Shown here piece after piece: positions 1-6,438 of a stretch of 27,487 nucleotides of DNA; position 1 is the stretch's first letter; each line of letters starts with the position of its first letter. The notes under the pieces were generated by a model. It was not told the DNA's origin. It ran no database searches and worked only from the letters and a program-made list of their open reading frames with translations. This DNA comes from Spirochaetia bacterium (GTDB taxonomy: Bacteria; Spirochaetota; Spirochaetia; Treponematales; Breznakiellaceae). The position numbers and the translations under genes were made by a program. Location of the stretch: positions 1 through 27,487 of the forward strand of contig BNUX01000037.1 in NCBI GenBank assembly GCA_025997675.1, read 5' to 3'.

Positions 1-130
1 TGTGGTAAAATGGGGTATGGAGCCTGAGATTGTTTTCGTGCCCTCCGCTTTTAAGCACCGCATTACCGAGGCGGATATTCGTAATGCCTACAATACCAGA
101 ATCTTTGCGCGAAAACTGGAAGGTTACTAG
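1..130 (+). pseudogene. 3'-truncated copy of a BrnT-like toxin gene
   Basis: The reading frame runs from the window edge to TAG at 128-130, with a probable ATG at 17. It encodes about 37 residues containing SAFKHRITEADIRNAY. The intact gene at 1950 has SAFKHHITEADIRMAF in the same position, and the DNA is similar back to the -10-like box (TAAAAT at 6-11 here, TAGAAT at 1935-1940 there). The second half of the family, including the IGFD and FHAM blocks, is missing and replaced by an unrelated tail. I read it as a duplicated toxin gene that kept its promoter and N-terminus but lost its C-terminus and its antitoxin. A short functional peptide is possible but unlikely. Confidence 0.6.
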
Positions 131-158
131 GATATAATTCTCTTATAACGGGTTCAAT

Positions 159-232
159 GGAGCCCCGCCGTATAACTTATGCCCAGCCAGGCTATCGGAC
201 GTTGTTCGATAAACGGTATGCGACGGGGCTTC
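159..232 (+). other. Long branched hairpin upstream of lipoprotein gene
   Basis: Bases 159-174 pair with 217-232 in a 16-bp stem that has one mismatch and two G-T wobbles. The 42-base loop holds two further small stems (GCC/GGC near 181-192 and TATCG/CGATA at 193-197/207-211). A T-rich stretch follows at 233-239. It could end transcription of the truncated toxin copy or be a folded leader of the lipoprotein mRNA. The loop is long for a normal intrinsic terminator, so its role is open. Confidence 0.45.
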
Positions 233-266
233 TCTTTTATATTCCATTCTAAGGAGGGAATACAAG

Positions 267-1817
267 ATGAAAAGATATAGCTTGATGACGGCGGTACTCG
301 CCCTAATTACGGCCCTAGCCCTAGCCCTGACCCTGGGCGGCTGCCCGAATCTTAACGATGACCCACCCATCGAAGTAGGCGGCCTCACCGCAGCCCCTGG
401 GGGTGAAAGCGTCACCCTTAGCTGGACAGACCCCGGCGGTACCTATACCGCCGTGGAAATCACCCTTAGCCCGGCGACGGGGGGCGTAACCCAGCCTATC
501 ACCGTAGCCAGGGGGACGGCGACCCGCAGGATTAGCGGCCTTGCCAATGGCACGCCCTATACCTTTACCGTAAAGCTCGTGTATGCAATGGGCTTTAAGA
601 GCCCCGGGGTAACCGTAATGGCAATCCCCGGCGGTGGTGACCCCGGTGACTTCGTCCCTGAACCTGAAGTCGGCCCCGGCCCTGGCCCTGGTCCTGGTCC
701 TGGTCCTGGTCCTGGTCCCGCCCCCGTCGTCAAGACCGACCTGCAAGCCGCCATTAGCGACGCCACTACCGCCAAAGCCGGTACGTCCCCCAGCATCTAT
801 TGGGTTATTACGGCGGACCTGAACACCATTGAGACCACCTTTGACAACGCAATCACCGCAGCCCAAACCGTCAACGGCAGCGCCACCGCGACTCAGGCGG
901 AGGTAGACAGCGCAAAGACCACGCTGGAAGCGGCAACCGCCACCTATACCGGACAAAAACACGCTTCCGGAACCAATCCCATTACGGCCCTGGACGCCAT
1001 TAAGGCCGCCTTTAATGGTGGTTCCTCCGGTTCGCTGGGTACCACGGGCGCCGGCGCCATCCCCGTCACTATCATCGTTTCGGGAACCATCAACTGGGTA
1101 AGCGGCCAAGGAACTACTAATGGCTGGCTTGACATAAGCGGGAACAACGCCTATCCCCCCATCACATTACAGGGAGCTGCCGGCCCAGGAATCCTGAACG
1201 CCTCAAGCTCAAGCAAGCGTGTTCTGTATATCGCTGGCACCAACAACAAGGTAACCCTGGGCGCTAACCTCACCCTGACCGGCGGTAGCACCGCCACCGC
1301 CACCGGCACCACCCCCAACGTCAGCGGCGGCGGGGTGTATGTATCTAGCGGCGTCACCTTCACCATGACCGGCGGGACCATTAGCGACAATACCGCCGGC
1401 AGCGGCTACGGCGCCGGCGGGGTGTATGTAGCAACCGGTGGCACCTTCAACATGAGCGACGGGACCATCAGCGGCAATACCGCCACCAGCGCCGGCGGCG
1501 GGGTGAATGTTTCCGGCACCTTCAACATGAGCGGCAATGGGACCATCAGCGGCAATACCGCTACCACCCAAGGCGGCGGGGTGTATGTAGCCAACGGCGT
1601 CTTCATCAAAAACGGCGGCACTATCTACGGCTCCGACGGTGGCGGGGGCCTCGCCAACACCGCCAACGACGCCGGCACGCACAAGGGCCATGCGGTATTC
1701 TGGCACACAGGCGCCGATGCCACCAGCAGGAAGAAAGTTGACGACACGCTTGACACCACGAAAAACCCTAAAACCACCAATGCTTCGGATCCCCTCTGGT
1801 TGCCTGCCGCCCCATAA
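267..1817 (+). CDS. Surface lipoprotein with FN3-like and beta-helix regions
   Basis: The 516-residue protein has a lipoprotein signal peptide with lipobox LGGC (Cys26), so it should be lipid-anchored. Residues about 35-125 resemble a fibronectin type III domain (VTLSWTDP near the start, GLANGTPYTFTV later). A Gly-Pro linker follows at about 136-152, then an Ala/Thr-rich helical region (about 155-230) that may resemble FIVAR-type modules. Residues about 300-470 carry repeats of the form GGTFNMSDGTISGNTA, typical of right-handed parallel beta-helix proteins. AAGGAGGG just before the ATG supports the start. A strong terminator lies at 1863-1892. The function is unknown; a surface role in adhesion or polysaccharide contact is inference from architecture only. 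Confidence 0.8.
   Translation: MKRYSLMTAVLALITALALALTLGGCPNLNDDPPIEVGGLTAAPGGESVTLSWTDPGGTYTAVEITLSPATGGVTQPITVARGTATRRISGLANGTPYTFTVKLVYAMGFKSPGVTVMAIPGGGDPGDFVPEPEVGPGPGPGPGPGPGPGPAPVVKTDLQAAISDATTAKAGTSPSIYWVITADLNTIETTFDNAITAAQTVNGSATATQAEVDSAKTTLEAATATYTGQKHASGTNPITALDAIKAAFNGGSSGSLGTTGAGAIPVTIIVSGTINWVSGQGTTNGWLDISGNNAYPPITLQGAAGPGILNASSSSKRVLYIAGTNNKVTLGANLTLTGGSTATATGTTPNVSGGGVYVSSGVTFTMTGGTISDNTAGSGYGAGGVYVATGGTFNMSDGTISGNTATSAGGGVNVSGTFNMSGNGTISGNTATTQGGGVYVANGVFIKNGGTIYGSDGGGGLANTANDAGTHKGHAVFWHTGADATSRKKVDDTLDTTKNPKTTNASDPLWLPAAP
672..719 (+). repeat. Hexanucleotide repeat encoding Gly-Pro linker
   Basis: Eight tandem copies of GGYCCY (mostly GGTCCT) encode alternating Gly-Pro between the FN3-like and helical regions of the lipoprotein. 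The unit is a multiple of three, so copy-number change alters linker length without breaking the frame. Confidence 0.85.
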
Positions 1818-1862
1818 GCGGACCCCTGCGGGGGCTGGGAATTAGGGAGGAAGGATAGCCGA

Positions 1863-1900
1863 GCCGGAACGGGAGCCCGTTCCGGCTTTTTTGTGCGGGG
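1863..1900 (+). terminator. Intrinsic terminator, copy 1
   Basis: Stem GCCGGAACGG/CCGTTCCGGC with a four-base GAGC loop, followed by six T at 1887-1892. It ends the lipoprotein transcript. The block 1864-1900 recurs at 2445-2481 with one mismatch. Confidence 0.9.
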
Positions 1901-1949
1901 GCAACCGGGGTATACGGGAAGGGAGGGTTTGGGGTAGAATGGGGAGTAT

Positions 1950-2198
1950 ATGGATTTGGAGATTAGATACAATCAGTCCGCTTTTAAGCACCACATTACC
2001 GAAGCAGACATCCGCATGGCCTTTGACACTGCCCGCTACGATGAACTCCACGAAAACGATAAATATTTGCTTATCGGCTTTGACCGGAACGCTAATCTCA
2101 TTGAAATCCTGTATAATGTGATTGATGAAGATACAATCAATGTATTTCACGCAATGAAATGCACGAGTAGCAATGTACTGTTGCTACCAAAGGAGTAA
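1950..2198 (+). CDS. BrnT-like toxin of a type II toxin-antitoxin pair
   Basis: The 82-residue protein has an FKHHITEADIRMAF segment, then DKYLLIGFDRNANLIEILYN and a terminal INVFHAMKC. This matches the general layout of small BrnT/RelE-fold toxins (Lys-His near the N-terminus, IGxD strand, C-terminal motif); such toxins usually cut mRNA. The gene precedes a BrnA-like antitoxin by two bases, the toxin-first order usual for BrnTA. A -10-like box TAGAAT (1935-1940) lies nine bases before the ATG and GGGGAG (1941-1946) may act as ribosome binding site. A truncated homologue lies at 1-130. The exact family (BrnT versus a related uncharacterised family) is uncertain. Confidence 0.65.
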   Translation: MDLEIRYNQSAFKHHITEADIRMAFDTARYDELHENDKYLLIGFDRNANLIEILYNVIDEDTINVFHAMKCTSSNVLLLPKE

Positions 2199-2200
2199 AG

Positions 2201-2443
2201 ATGGCAGAAATGACCGAAGAAGAAGCGAATTACTGGGACGAGTATTACACCAAGAACCCGCCCAAAATAGACCCCACAAAAAAGGGAACGGGATTTTTTA
2301 CCCAGCGCAAAACCCTGGGGCGCACCATAACCGTCGATACCCTTTCGGCGGACTATCTCACGACCAAGGCAATTGCCACCCACAAAACCCCCGCCGAAAT
2401 TATTGGCGAGTTGGTGCGCAAGGAACTGAAAGCCGCCGTGTAA
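2201..2443 (+). CDS. BrnA-like antitoxin
   Basis: The 80-residue protein has an acidic N-terminus with a toxin-binding look (MTEEEANYWDEYYTKNPPK). The C-terminal half contains TITVDTLSADYL and THKTPAEIIGELVRKEL, consistent with a ribbon-helix-helix DNA-binding fold. It starts two bases after the toxin stop, and its Shine-Dalgarno AAGGAG lies in the last toxin codons, so translation is probably coupled. By analogy with BrnA it would neutralise the toxin and repress the pair. It is followed directly by the second copy of the terminator. Confidence 0.65.
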   Translation: MAEMTEEEANYWDEYYTKNPPKIDPTKKGTGFFTQRKTLGRTITVDTLSADYLTTKAIATHKTPAEIIGELVRKELKAAV

Positions 2444-2444
2444 C

Positions 2445-2481
2445 CCGGAACAGGAGCCCGTTCCGGCTTTTTTGTGCGGGG
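2445..2481 (+). terminator. Intrinsic terminator, copy 2
   Basis: CCGGAAC (2445-2451) pairs with GTTCCGG (2460-2466), followed by six T at 2468-2473. It is a 37-base near-duplicate of 1864-1900 and ends the toxin-antitoxin transcript. One G-to-A change weakens the inner stem compared with copy 1. Confidence 0.85.
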
Positions 2482-2500
2482 GGACTTTACCTCGATTGTG

Positions 2501-2509
2501 TGGTATACT
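2501..2509 (+). promoter_or_regulatory. Extended -10 promoter of the protease gene
   Basis: TGG followed by TATACT (2504-2509) forms an extended -10 element; no good -35 box is visible 16-18 bases upstream. The predicted start of transcription, about 2516, coincides with the ATG of a five-codon frame. Confidence 0.5.
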
Positions 2510-2515
2510 GACATT

Positions 2516-2533
2516 ATGAAGGAGACTCAATGA
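2516..2533 (+). CDS. Five-codon leader ORF overlapping protease start
   Basis: ATG AAG GAG ACT CAA TGA encodes MKETQ. Its stop overlaps the protease start in an ATGA arrangement (2530-2533), and it contains the AAGGAG that serves the protease. The ATG lies six bases after the -10 box, so it could be read from a leaderless message. It may be chance: the ATG could simply be part of the ribosome binding region. Confidence 0.25.
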   Translation: MKETQ

Positions 2534-2940
2534 CCGTTTATGAAGATTTAGTAGTCAGGAACCTTGAAGATGTATTTGATTTCAACCGGGGGCGTATCAA
2601 AGAATCGGAAATACGCCAAACCACCGTGCATTTCAAGGTTGACACCGGGGCCCACCGGAACGTTATCACCAGGGATGTTTTTGAGCGCCTAGGACTTTGC
2701 AAGGAAGGCGAACAAACGTTCAAACTGGCGGGCGGGCAGAGCGCCCGTATGGACGTGTCCAGCCCAATGCAAATCATCTGGCACGACCGCAGAATCGTGA
2801 TGGACGCCGCCATCGCGCCCCCCGACGCAAGCAACCTGTTTTCAATCACCGCCATGGAACTGCTTGACCTTATGCCCAACCCGACTAAGGGCTGTCTCGT
2901 CGGTGTTCACGGCGATGACTACCTCAACGAACTGGACTGA
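2530..2940 (+). CDS. Retropepsin-like (clan AA) aspartic protease
   Basis: The 136-residue protein contains VDTGAHRNVITRDVFERLGL, the Asp-Thr-Gly-Ala active-site loop of clan AA aspartic proteases, with catalytic Asp38. An FKLAGGQSARMDV strand follows, and near the end LFSITAMELLDLM occupies the place of the usual hydrophobic-Gly second motif. Retropepsin-like proteins of this size act as homodimers, each chain giving one Asp. The Shine-Dalgarno AAGGAG supports the start. It stands alone between the toxin-antitoxin cassette and two tiny membrane proteins. The substrate is unknown. Confidence 0.75.
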   Translation: MTVYEDLVVRNLEDVFDFNRGRIKESEIRQTTVHFKVDTGAHRNVITRDVFERLGLCKEGEQTFKLAGGQSARMDVSSPMQIIWHDRRIVMDAAIAPPDASNLFSITAMELLDLMPNPTKGCLVGVHGDDYLNELD

Positions 2941-3109
2941 AGTACCTATCTGCCGGTCCGCCAAGTACCAACGGGAAGCACACAGGTGACAGGCACTCGT
3001 TTTAAGAAGGGTGGAAGGGTGAAGTGTGCAGCCCATGCGAGGGCAGCCGGTGGTCTCCTGACCTCACCGCGCCCCCGCTTTCCGGGTCACATAGCCTATT
3101 CAAACGAGG
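2941..3109 (+). other. Intergenic stretch with one hairpin
   Basis: No convincing gene is seen. A hairpin at 3048-3069 (CGGTGGTC, TCCT loop, GACC-bulge-CACCG) is the only clear structure; it lacks a T-run, so it is not an obvious terminator. An open frame from 2986 runs into the next gene but has no ribosome binding site. Confidence 0.4.
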
Positions 3110-3138
3110 TTGATTATTTTCCAGGCTTTTGTTATACT
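3110..3138 (+). promoter_or_regulatory. Sigma-70-type promoter, predicted leaderless
   Basis: TTGATT (3110-3115), a 17-base spacer, and TATACT (3133-3138) preceded by TGT. The ATG at 3145 lies six bases after the -10 box, where transcription should begin, and there is no ribosome binding site. Confidence 0.7.
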
Positions 3139-3144
3139 TCCGTA

Positions 3145-3333
3145 ATGACCAATGAGAATAATGCTGAAGTAAAAGCTGCTCTGGAGCGAATAGAAACTTT
3201 GCTGGCCGCGTTGGTCAAAAATACCAACCCGCCAGGTAAGTTCCAGCGTATTGCCGATATTTTGGTTTATGTTGTTTCTATTGCCGGCGCAGTTGCAATC
3301 GTTGATCAAATCATACATTGGTTGGAGGGTTAA
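3145..3333 (+). CDS. Small single-pass membrane protein
   Basis: The 62-residue protein begins MTNENNAEVKAALERIETLL, an amphipathic helix that may form a coiled coil. Residues about 38-58 (ILVYVVSIAGAVAIVDQIIHW) form one transmembrane segment. I chose the ATG at 3145 over the upstream frame because a well-spaced promoter ends six bases before it. A 31-residue membrane peptide follows four bases after the stop. No family is recognised; small membrane pairs like this occur as holin-like or type I toxin-like genes, but nothing here proves either. Confidence 0.55.
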   Translation: MTNENNAEVKAALERIETLLAALVKNTNPPGKFQRIADILVYVVSIAGAVAIVDQIIHWLEG

Positions 3334-3337
3334 TAAC

Positions 3338-3433
3338 ATGATGCAGTTCCTTATAGGGCTTGGTCTCGTCGCTTTTGGTATGCTCCTGTCATTGCTTGCG
3401 CATCGGCAGCCGAAAATCGGCAAAAAGCAGTGA
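3338..3433 (+). CDS. 31-residue membrane peptide
   Basis: Tandem ATGs at 3338 and 3341 start a peptide of 31 residues, mostly one hydrophobic helix (FLIGLGLVAFGMLLSLLA) with a basic tail (HRQPKIGKKQ). GGAGG about seven bases upstream, inside the end of the previous gene, supports translation. It is probably cotranscribed with the 62-residue protein. The hydrophobic helix plus basic end resembles type I toxins or small accessory subunits; the role is unknown. Confidence 0.5.
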   Translation: MMQFLIGLGLVAFGMLLSLLAHRQPKIGKKQ

Positions 3434-3490
3434 GTAAAATCTACATAATTGTATGAATAAACTAAAAACTTACATTTCTGTATCCTGCCC

Positions 3491-3505
3491 CCGGTTCTCC
3501 ACCGG
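3491..3505. other. Inverted repeat upstream of glnN
   Basis: CCGGT-TCTCC-ACCGG lies about 70 bases upstream of the sigma-54 promoter. It could be an activator site or the remains of a terminator; it does not match the NtrC consensus I know. The rest of 3434-3570 is AT-rich with no gene. Confidence 0.3.
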
Positions 3506-3571
3506 TATTCATTCCTCCGTAATTCATTATTCTATAATCAATTAGCATAAAACCGGCATAATAGAGACGGC

Positions 3572-3588
3572 TTGGCACATTTCTTGCT
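3572..3588 (+). promoter_or_regulatory. Sigma-54 (-24/-12) promoter of glnN
   Basis: The sequence TTGGCACATTTCTTGCT matches the sigma-54 consensus TGGCAC-N5-TTGCW. GG (3574-3575) and GC (3586-3587) are separated by exactly 10 bases. The predicted transcription start is near 3599, about 17 bases before the chosen glnN start. It implies control by an enhancer-binding activator, probably in response to nitrogen status. Confidence 0.85.
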
Positions 3589-3615
3589 GTTATATCAGTA
3601 TCTATGGAGGATTTT

Positions 3616-5760
3616 ATGAGTTGTCAAGACGAATGTCGTTGTGGGGGAATCAATTTTGCCGAAACCCCGGTGGCCGAAATCTATGGTTCCAATAGTTTTT
3701 CTAATGCCCTTATGAAGGAACGGCTGCCTAAAAATATTTATAAAGAGATTCTCGCGGTCCAGAACGGGGAAAAGGAATTGACCCTGGAGGATGCCGAGGT
3801 TGTCGCCGCCGTCATGCGGGACTGGGCGATATCCAAGGGCGCCAGCCATTATACCCACTGGTTCCACCCCCTCACCGGGCTGACTGCGGAAAAGCACGAT
3901 TCCTTTATCTCCCCCACCGGGGACGGCAGGGTGATCATGGAGTTTTCCGGCAAGGAACTGATCAAGGGCGAGCCCGACGCGTCGAGCTTCCCCTCCGGCG
4001 GTCTCCGCGCCACCTTTGAGGCCCGGGGCTATACCGCCTGGGATGTGACCAGCCCCGCCTTCTTAAAGCAGGACCGGACCGGCACCACCCTTTGCATCCC
4101 CACGGCATTCATCAGCTACTACGGCCAGGCCCTGGACAAGAAGGTGCCCCTCCTCAAAGCCATCGACGCCCTGAACAAACAGGCCGTCCGGGTGCTTCGC
4201 GCCCTGGGGAACGAGACCTCCAAACGGGTGTACTCCACCGTGGGCCCCGAGCAGGAATACTTCCTGGTGGACAAAAAATTATACGACGAGCGCACAGACC
4301 TGATGCTCACCGGCAGGACCGTCTTCGGCGTCCTCCCCGCCAAGGGCCAGGAACTGGAGGACCACTACTTTGGGGCCATCAAGGAACGGGTCGCGGACTT
4401 TATGCGGGAACTAAACTACGAGCTGTGGAAGGTGGGCATCCCCGCCAAGACCCAGCACAATGAAGTTGCGCCGAACCAGTTTGAAATCGCCCCGGTGTAT
4501 ACCAACAGTACCGCTGCGGTGGACGGCAACCAACTGGTGATGGAAACCATCCGCAGCGTGGCCCGCCGTCACGGCATGGAGGGGCTGCTCCACGAAAAAC
4601 CCTTCGCCGGGGTAAACGGTTCGGGCAAACACAACAACTGGTCCCTGTCCACCGATGACGGCATCAATCTCTTTGAACCCGGGGAGAACCCGGAATCCAA
4701 CGCCCGGTTCCTCCTCTTCGCCGCCGCGGTGGTGGAAGCGGTGGACCGCTACGCACTGTTGCTGCGTTCCTCCGTGGCCACCGCCGCCAACGACCACCGC
4801 CTGGGGGCCAACGAGGCCCCCCCGGCCATCGTGTCCATCTTCTTCGGCGGCCCCTTAACGGAAATCCTGGACAACATTGCCGAGGGTAAGGCCAGCGGTA
4901 AATCCGCTTCCGGCGCCAGGATACAGCTGGGGGTCACCAGCCTGCCCAGCCTGCCCAAGGACGTTTCCGACCGGAACCGGACCAGCCCCTTTGCCTTTAC
5001 GGGAAACAAGTTTGAGTTCCGCATGGTGGGTTCCTCCCAGTCCATAGCCACCCCCAACACCTACCTCAACGTTGCGGTGGCACAGGTACTGTCGGAGTTT
5101 GCCGACAAGCTTGAAAAAGCCTCCAATAAGAATGAATCTATCCAGAACATCATCAAGGAATCCTATTCCAAGCACCGCCGGGTAGTCTTTAACGGCAACG
5201 GCTATTCCGACGAATGGGTCCACGAGGCGGAACGCCGGGGGCTCCCCAATGTAAAAAACGCGGTGGACGCCCTATCGGTGCTCACCCGCAGTGAAACTAT
5301 CGCCCTCTTCGAGACCCACAAGGTCTTTACCAAAGAAGAATCGGAAAGCCGCTACCACATCTACCTGGAAAAATACTCCAAGCAGATCAACATTGAAGCG
5401 GGGGTGATGATCGAAATGGCCCGCCGGTCCATCTTCCCTGCGGTCACCGCCTACGCCGCCTCCCTGGCACGGGACGCGGCGTCATTGGCAGCCATCGGCG
5501 CCACAAGCGCATCCCAGGAAAAGCGGGCCAAGAAGATCGCCGATCTTGTATCGGAACTCTACGATGACGCCGCCAAACTGGAAATCGTCCTTACCGATGC
5601 GCAAAGCGCCGAGGAAGTCTTTGCCCAGGCCAAGACATACTTCGAGAAGGTCAGGCCCGCTATGGAGACCCTCCGTTCCAAGGGAGACGCCCTGGAACGG
5701 CTGGTAGCCAAGGAAGCCTGGCCCTTCCCGGGATTTGAGGAACTGCTGTTTAAGCTGTAG
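3616..5760 (+). CDS. glnN: Type III glutamine synthetase
   Basis: GlnN makes glutamine from glutamate, ammonia and ATP in the cytoplasm. The 714-residue length fits the GSIII family, which is much longer than GlnA. Family motifs appear in order: GPEQEYFLVD, HNEVAPNQFEIAPVY, KPFAGVNGSGKHNNWSL, RLGANEAPPAIVSIFFG and NRTSPFAFTGNKFEFRMVG. A frame open from 3604 would add four residues, but GGAGG at 3606-3610 is ideally placed for the ATG at 3616, and the sigma-54 promoter predicts transcription from about 3599. It is monocistronic, ending eight bases from the convergent DUF2148 gene. Sigma-54 control fits a nitrogen-regulated ammonia-assimilation enzyme. Confidence 0.95.
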   Translation: MSCQDECRCGGINFAETPVAEIYGSNSFSNALMKERLPKNIYKEILAVQNGEKELTLEDAEVVAAVMRDWAISKGASHYTHWFHPLTGLTAEKHDSFISPTGDGRVIMEFSGKELIKGEPDASSFPSGGLRATFEARGYTAWDVTSPAFLKQDRTGTTLCIPTAFISYYGQALDKKVPLLKAIDALNKQAVRVLRALGNETSKRVYSTVGPEQEYFLVDKKLYDERTDLMLTGRTVFGVLPAKGQELEDHYFGAIKERVADFMRELNYELWKVGIPAKTQHNEVAPNQFEIAPVYTNSTAAVDGNQLVMETIRSVARRHGMEGLLHEKPFAGVNGSGKHNNWSLSTDDGINLFEPGENPESNARFLLFAAAVVEAVDRYALLLRSSVATAANDHRLGANEAPPAIVSIFFGGPLTEILDNIAEGKASGKSASGARIQLGVTSLPSLPKDVSDRNRTSPFAFTGNKFEFRMVGSSQSIATPNTYLNVAVAQVLSEFADKLEKASNKNESIQNIIKESYSKHRRVVFNGNGYSDEWVHEAERRGLPNVKNAVDALSVLTRSETIALFETHKVFTKEESESRYHIYLEKYSKQINIEAGVMIEMARRSIFPAVTAYAASLARDAASLAAIGATSASQEKRAKKIADLVSELYDDAAKLEIVLTDAQSAEEVFAQAKTYFEKVRPAMETLRSKGDALERLVAKEAWPFPGFEELLFKL

Positions 5761-5767
5761 GGGCTTT

Positions 5768-6304
5768 TTAGTCCCGATCAAAAAACGGTGATTTTCCGGA
5801 AACGGACAGGGGGATGCCCATGATCAGTTTATAGTCTCCCAACAGCCCCAGAGCGGCAGCCGCTTTACCGATGGTGAACATGATACGGTTGTCCGCCCGG
5901 TTATCCGCTGCAAGGGATACCGCAGAACCCAGGGCAATCCCCAGATCCACCGCGGTGAATACGCAGGTTGCCCCGGCTGCCGTACAGGCAGCGCAATTAG
6001 CAAAACCACAGATGCCGCATAGTTCGTTCAAATTGCGGGGCTCATATTTCACGCCAATCAGTACCACCGCGCCGCTGGCTTCCAGGTTGTCGGCATCGCG
6101 GATAAAGAAACCGCCGGGTTTGCCGAGAGACTCGCCTATCCGGCGCATTTCCCCGGCAACCTTCCGCTTATCGTCCCCGGTAAGAATAGCCGTTTCCATG
6201 TGGTCAATACCACATGCCTTAGGAGCCGTTCTCGCCGCTGCACAAACCGCGTATGCCAGATTCAGAACCGCTTGTTCCTCTGCCTGCTTTGAATTAATTA
6301 ACAT
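5768..6304 (-). CDS. DUF2148 ferredoxin-domain protein
   Basis: The 178-residue protein contains CGICGFANCAAC, a Cys-rich motif likely to hold an iron-sulfur cluster, with other Cys near the N-terminus (VCAAARTAPKACG). This layout matches the uncharacterised ferredoxin-domain family DUF2148 (COG4739), common in anaerobes. The first part resembles the substrate- or flavin-binding region of nitroreductase-like proteins (RTAPKACG), but that is weak. A consensus promoter (6331-6359) and AGGAGA support the start. It converges on glnN. The reaction is unknown. Confidence 0.8.
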   Translation of the reverse strand: MLINSKQAEEQAVLNLAYAVCAAARTAPKACGIDHMETAILTGDDKRKVAGEMRRIGESLGKPGGFFIRDADNLEASGAVVLIGVKYEPRNLNELCGICGFANCAACTAAGATCVFTAVDLGIALGSAVSLAADNRADNRIMFTIGKAAAALGLLGDYKLIMGIPLSVSGKSPFFDRD

Positions 6305-6330
6305 GGTACCTTCTCCTTCTCTTGATCGCC

Positions 6331-6359
6331 AGTATATGATAAGCCCTTGGTATTGTCAA
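6331..6359 (-). promoter_or_regulatory. Sigma-70 promoter for DUF2148 gene
   Basis: On the minus strand, TTGACA (6354-6359) and TATACT (6331-6336) are separated by 17 bases. This near-perfect promoter lies in the 134-base divergent gap shared with malQ. Confidence 0.85.
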
Positions 6360-6438
6360 ATAACCACGGTAGGTATCTTTCATTTAAATGGTTTATACGC
6401 AATACTGGAAGAGCAAATTATAAAATCGGGGGGGTAGT

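Noticed and set aside
161..230. tRNA gene, because of a 7-bp acceptor-like stem and a TTCGA loop
   Set aside because: The inner arms do not fit a cloverleaf: no proper T-stem adjoins the 3' strand and no anticodon arm forms.
131..266. Integron attC site next to a cassette-like gene
   Set aside because: Some bases resemble attC core ends, but no matching second site and no integrase are present in the window.
321..1109. 262-residue minus-strand frame
   Set aside because: It is the antisense shadow of the GC-rich lipoprotein gene, with low-complexity sequence and no ribosome binding site.
1863..2481. Insertion sequence bracketed by repeats
   Set aside because: The repeated blocks are terminators, there is no transposase, and no target-site duplication can be seen.
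2986..3144. 53-residue N-terminal extension of the small membrane protein
   Set aside because: The promoter ends at 3138, after this stretch, and the extension has no ribosome binding site or family match.
5871..6437. 188-residue plus-strand frame
   Set aside because: It is antisense to the DUF2148 gene, which has Cys motifs and a consensus promoter.
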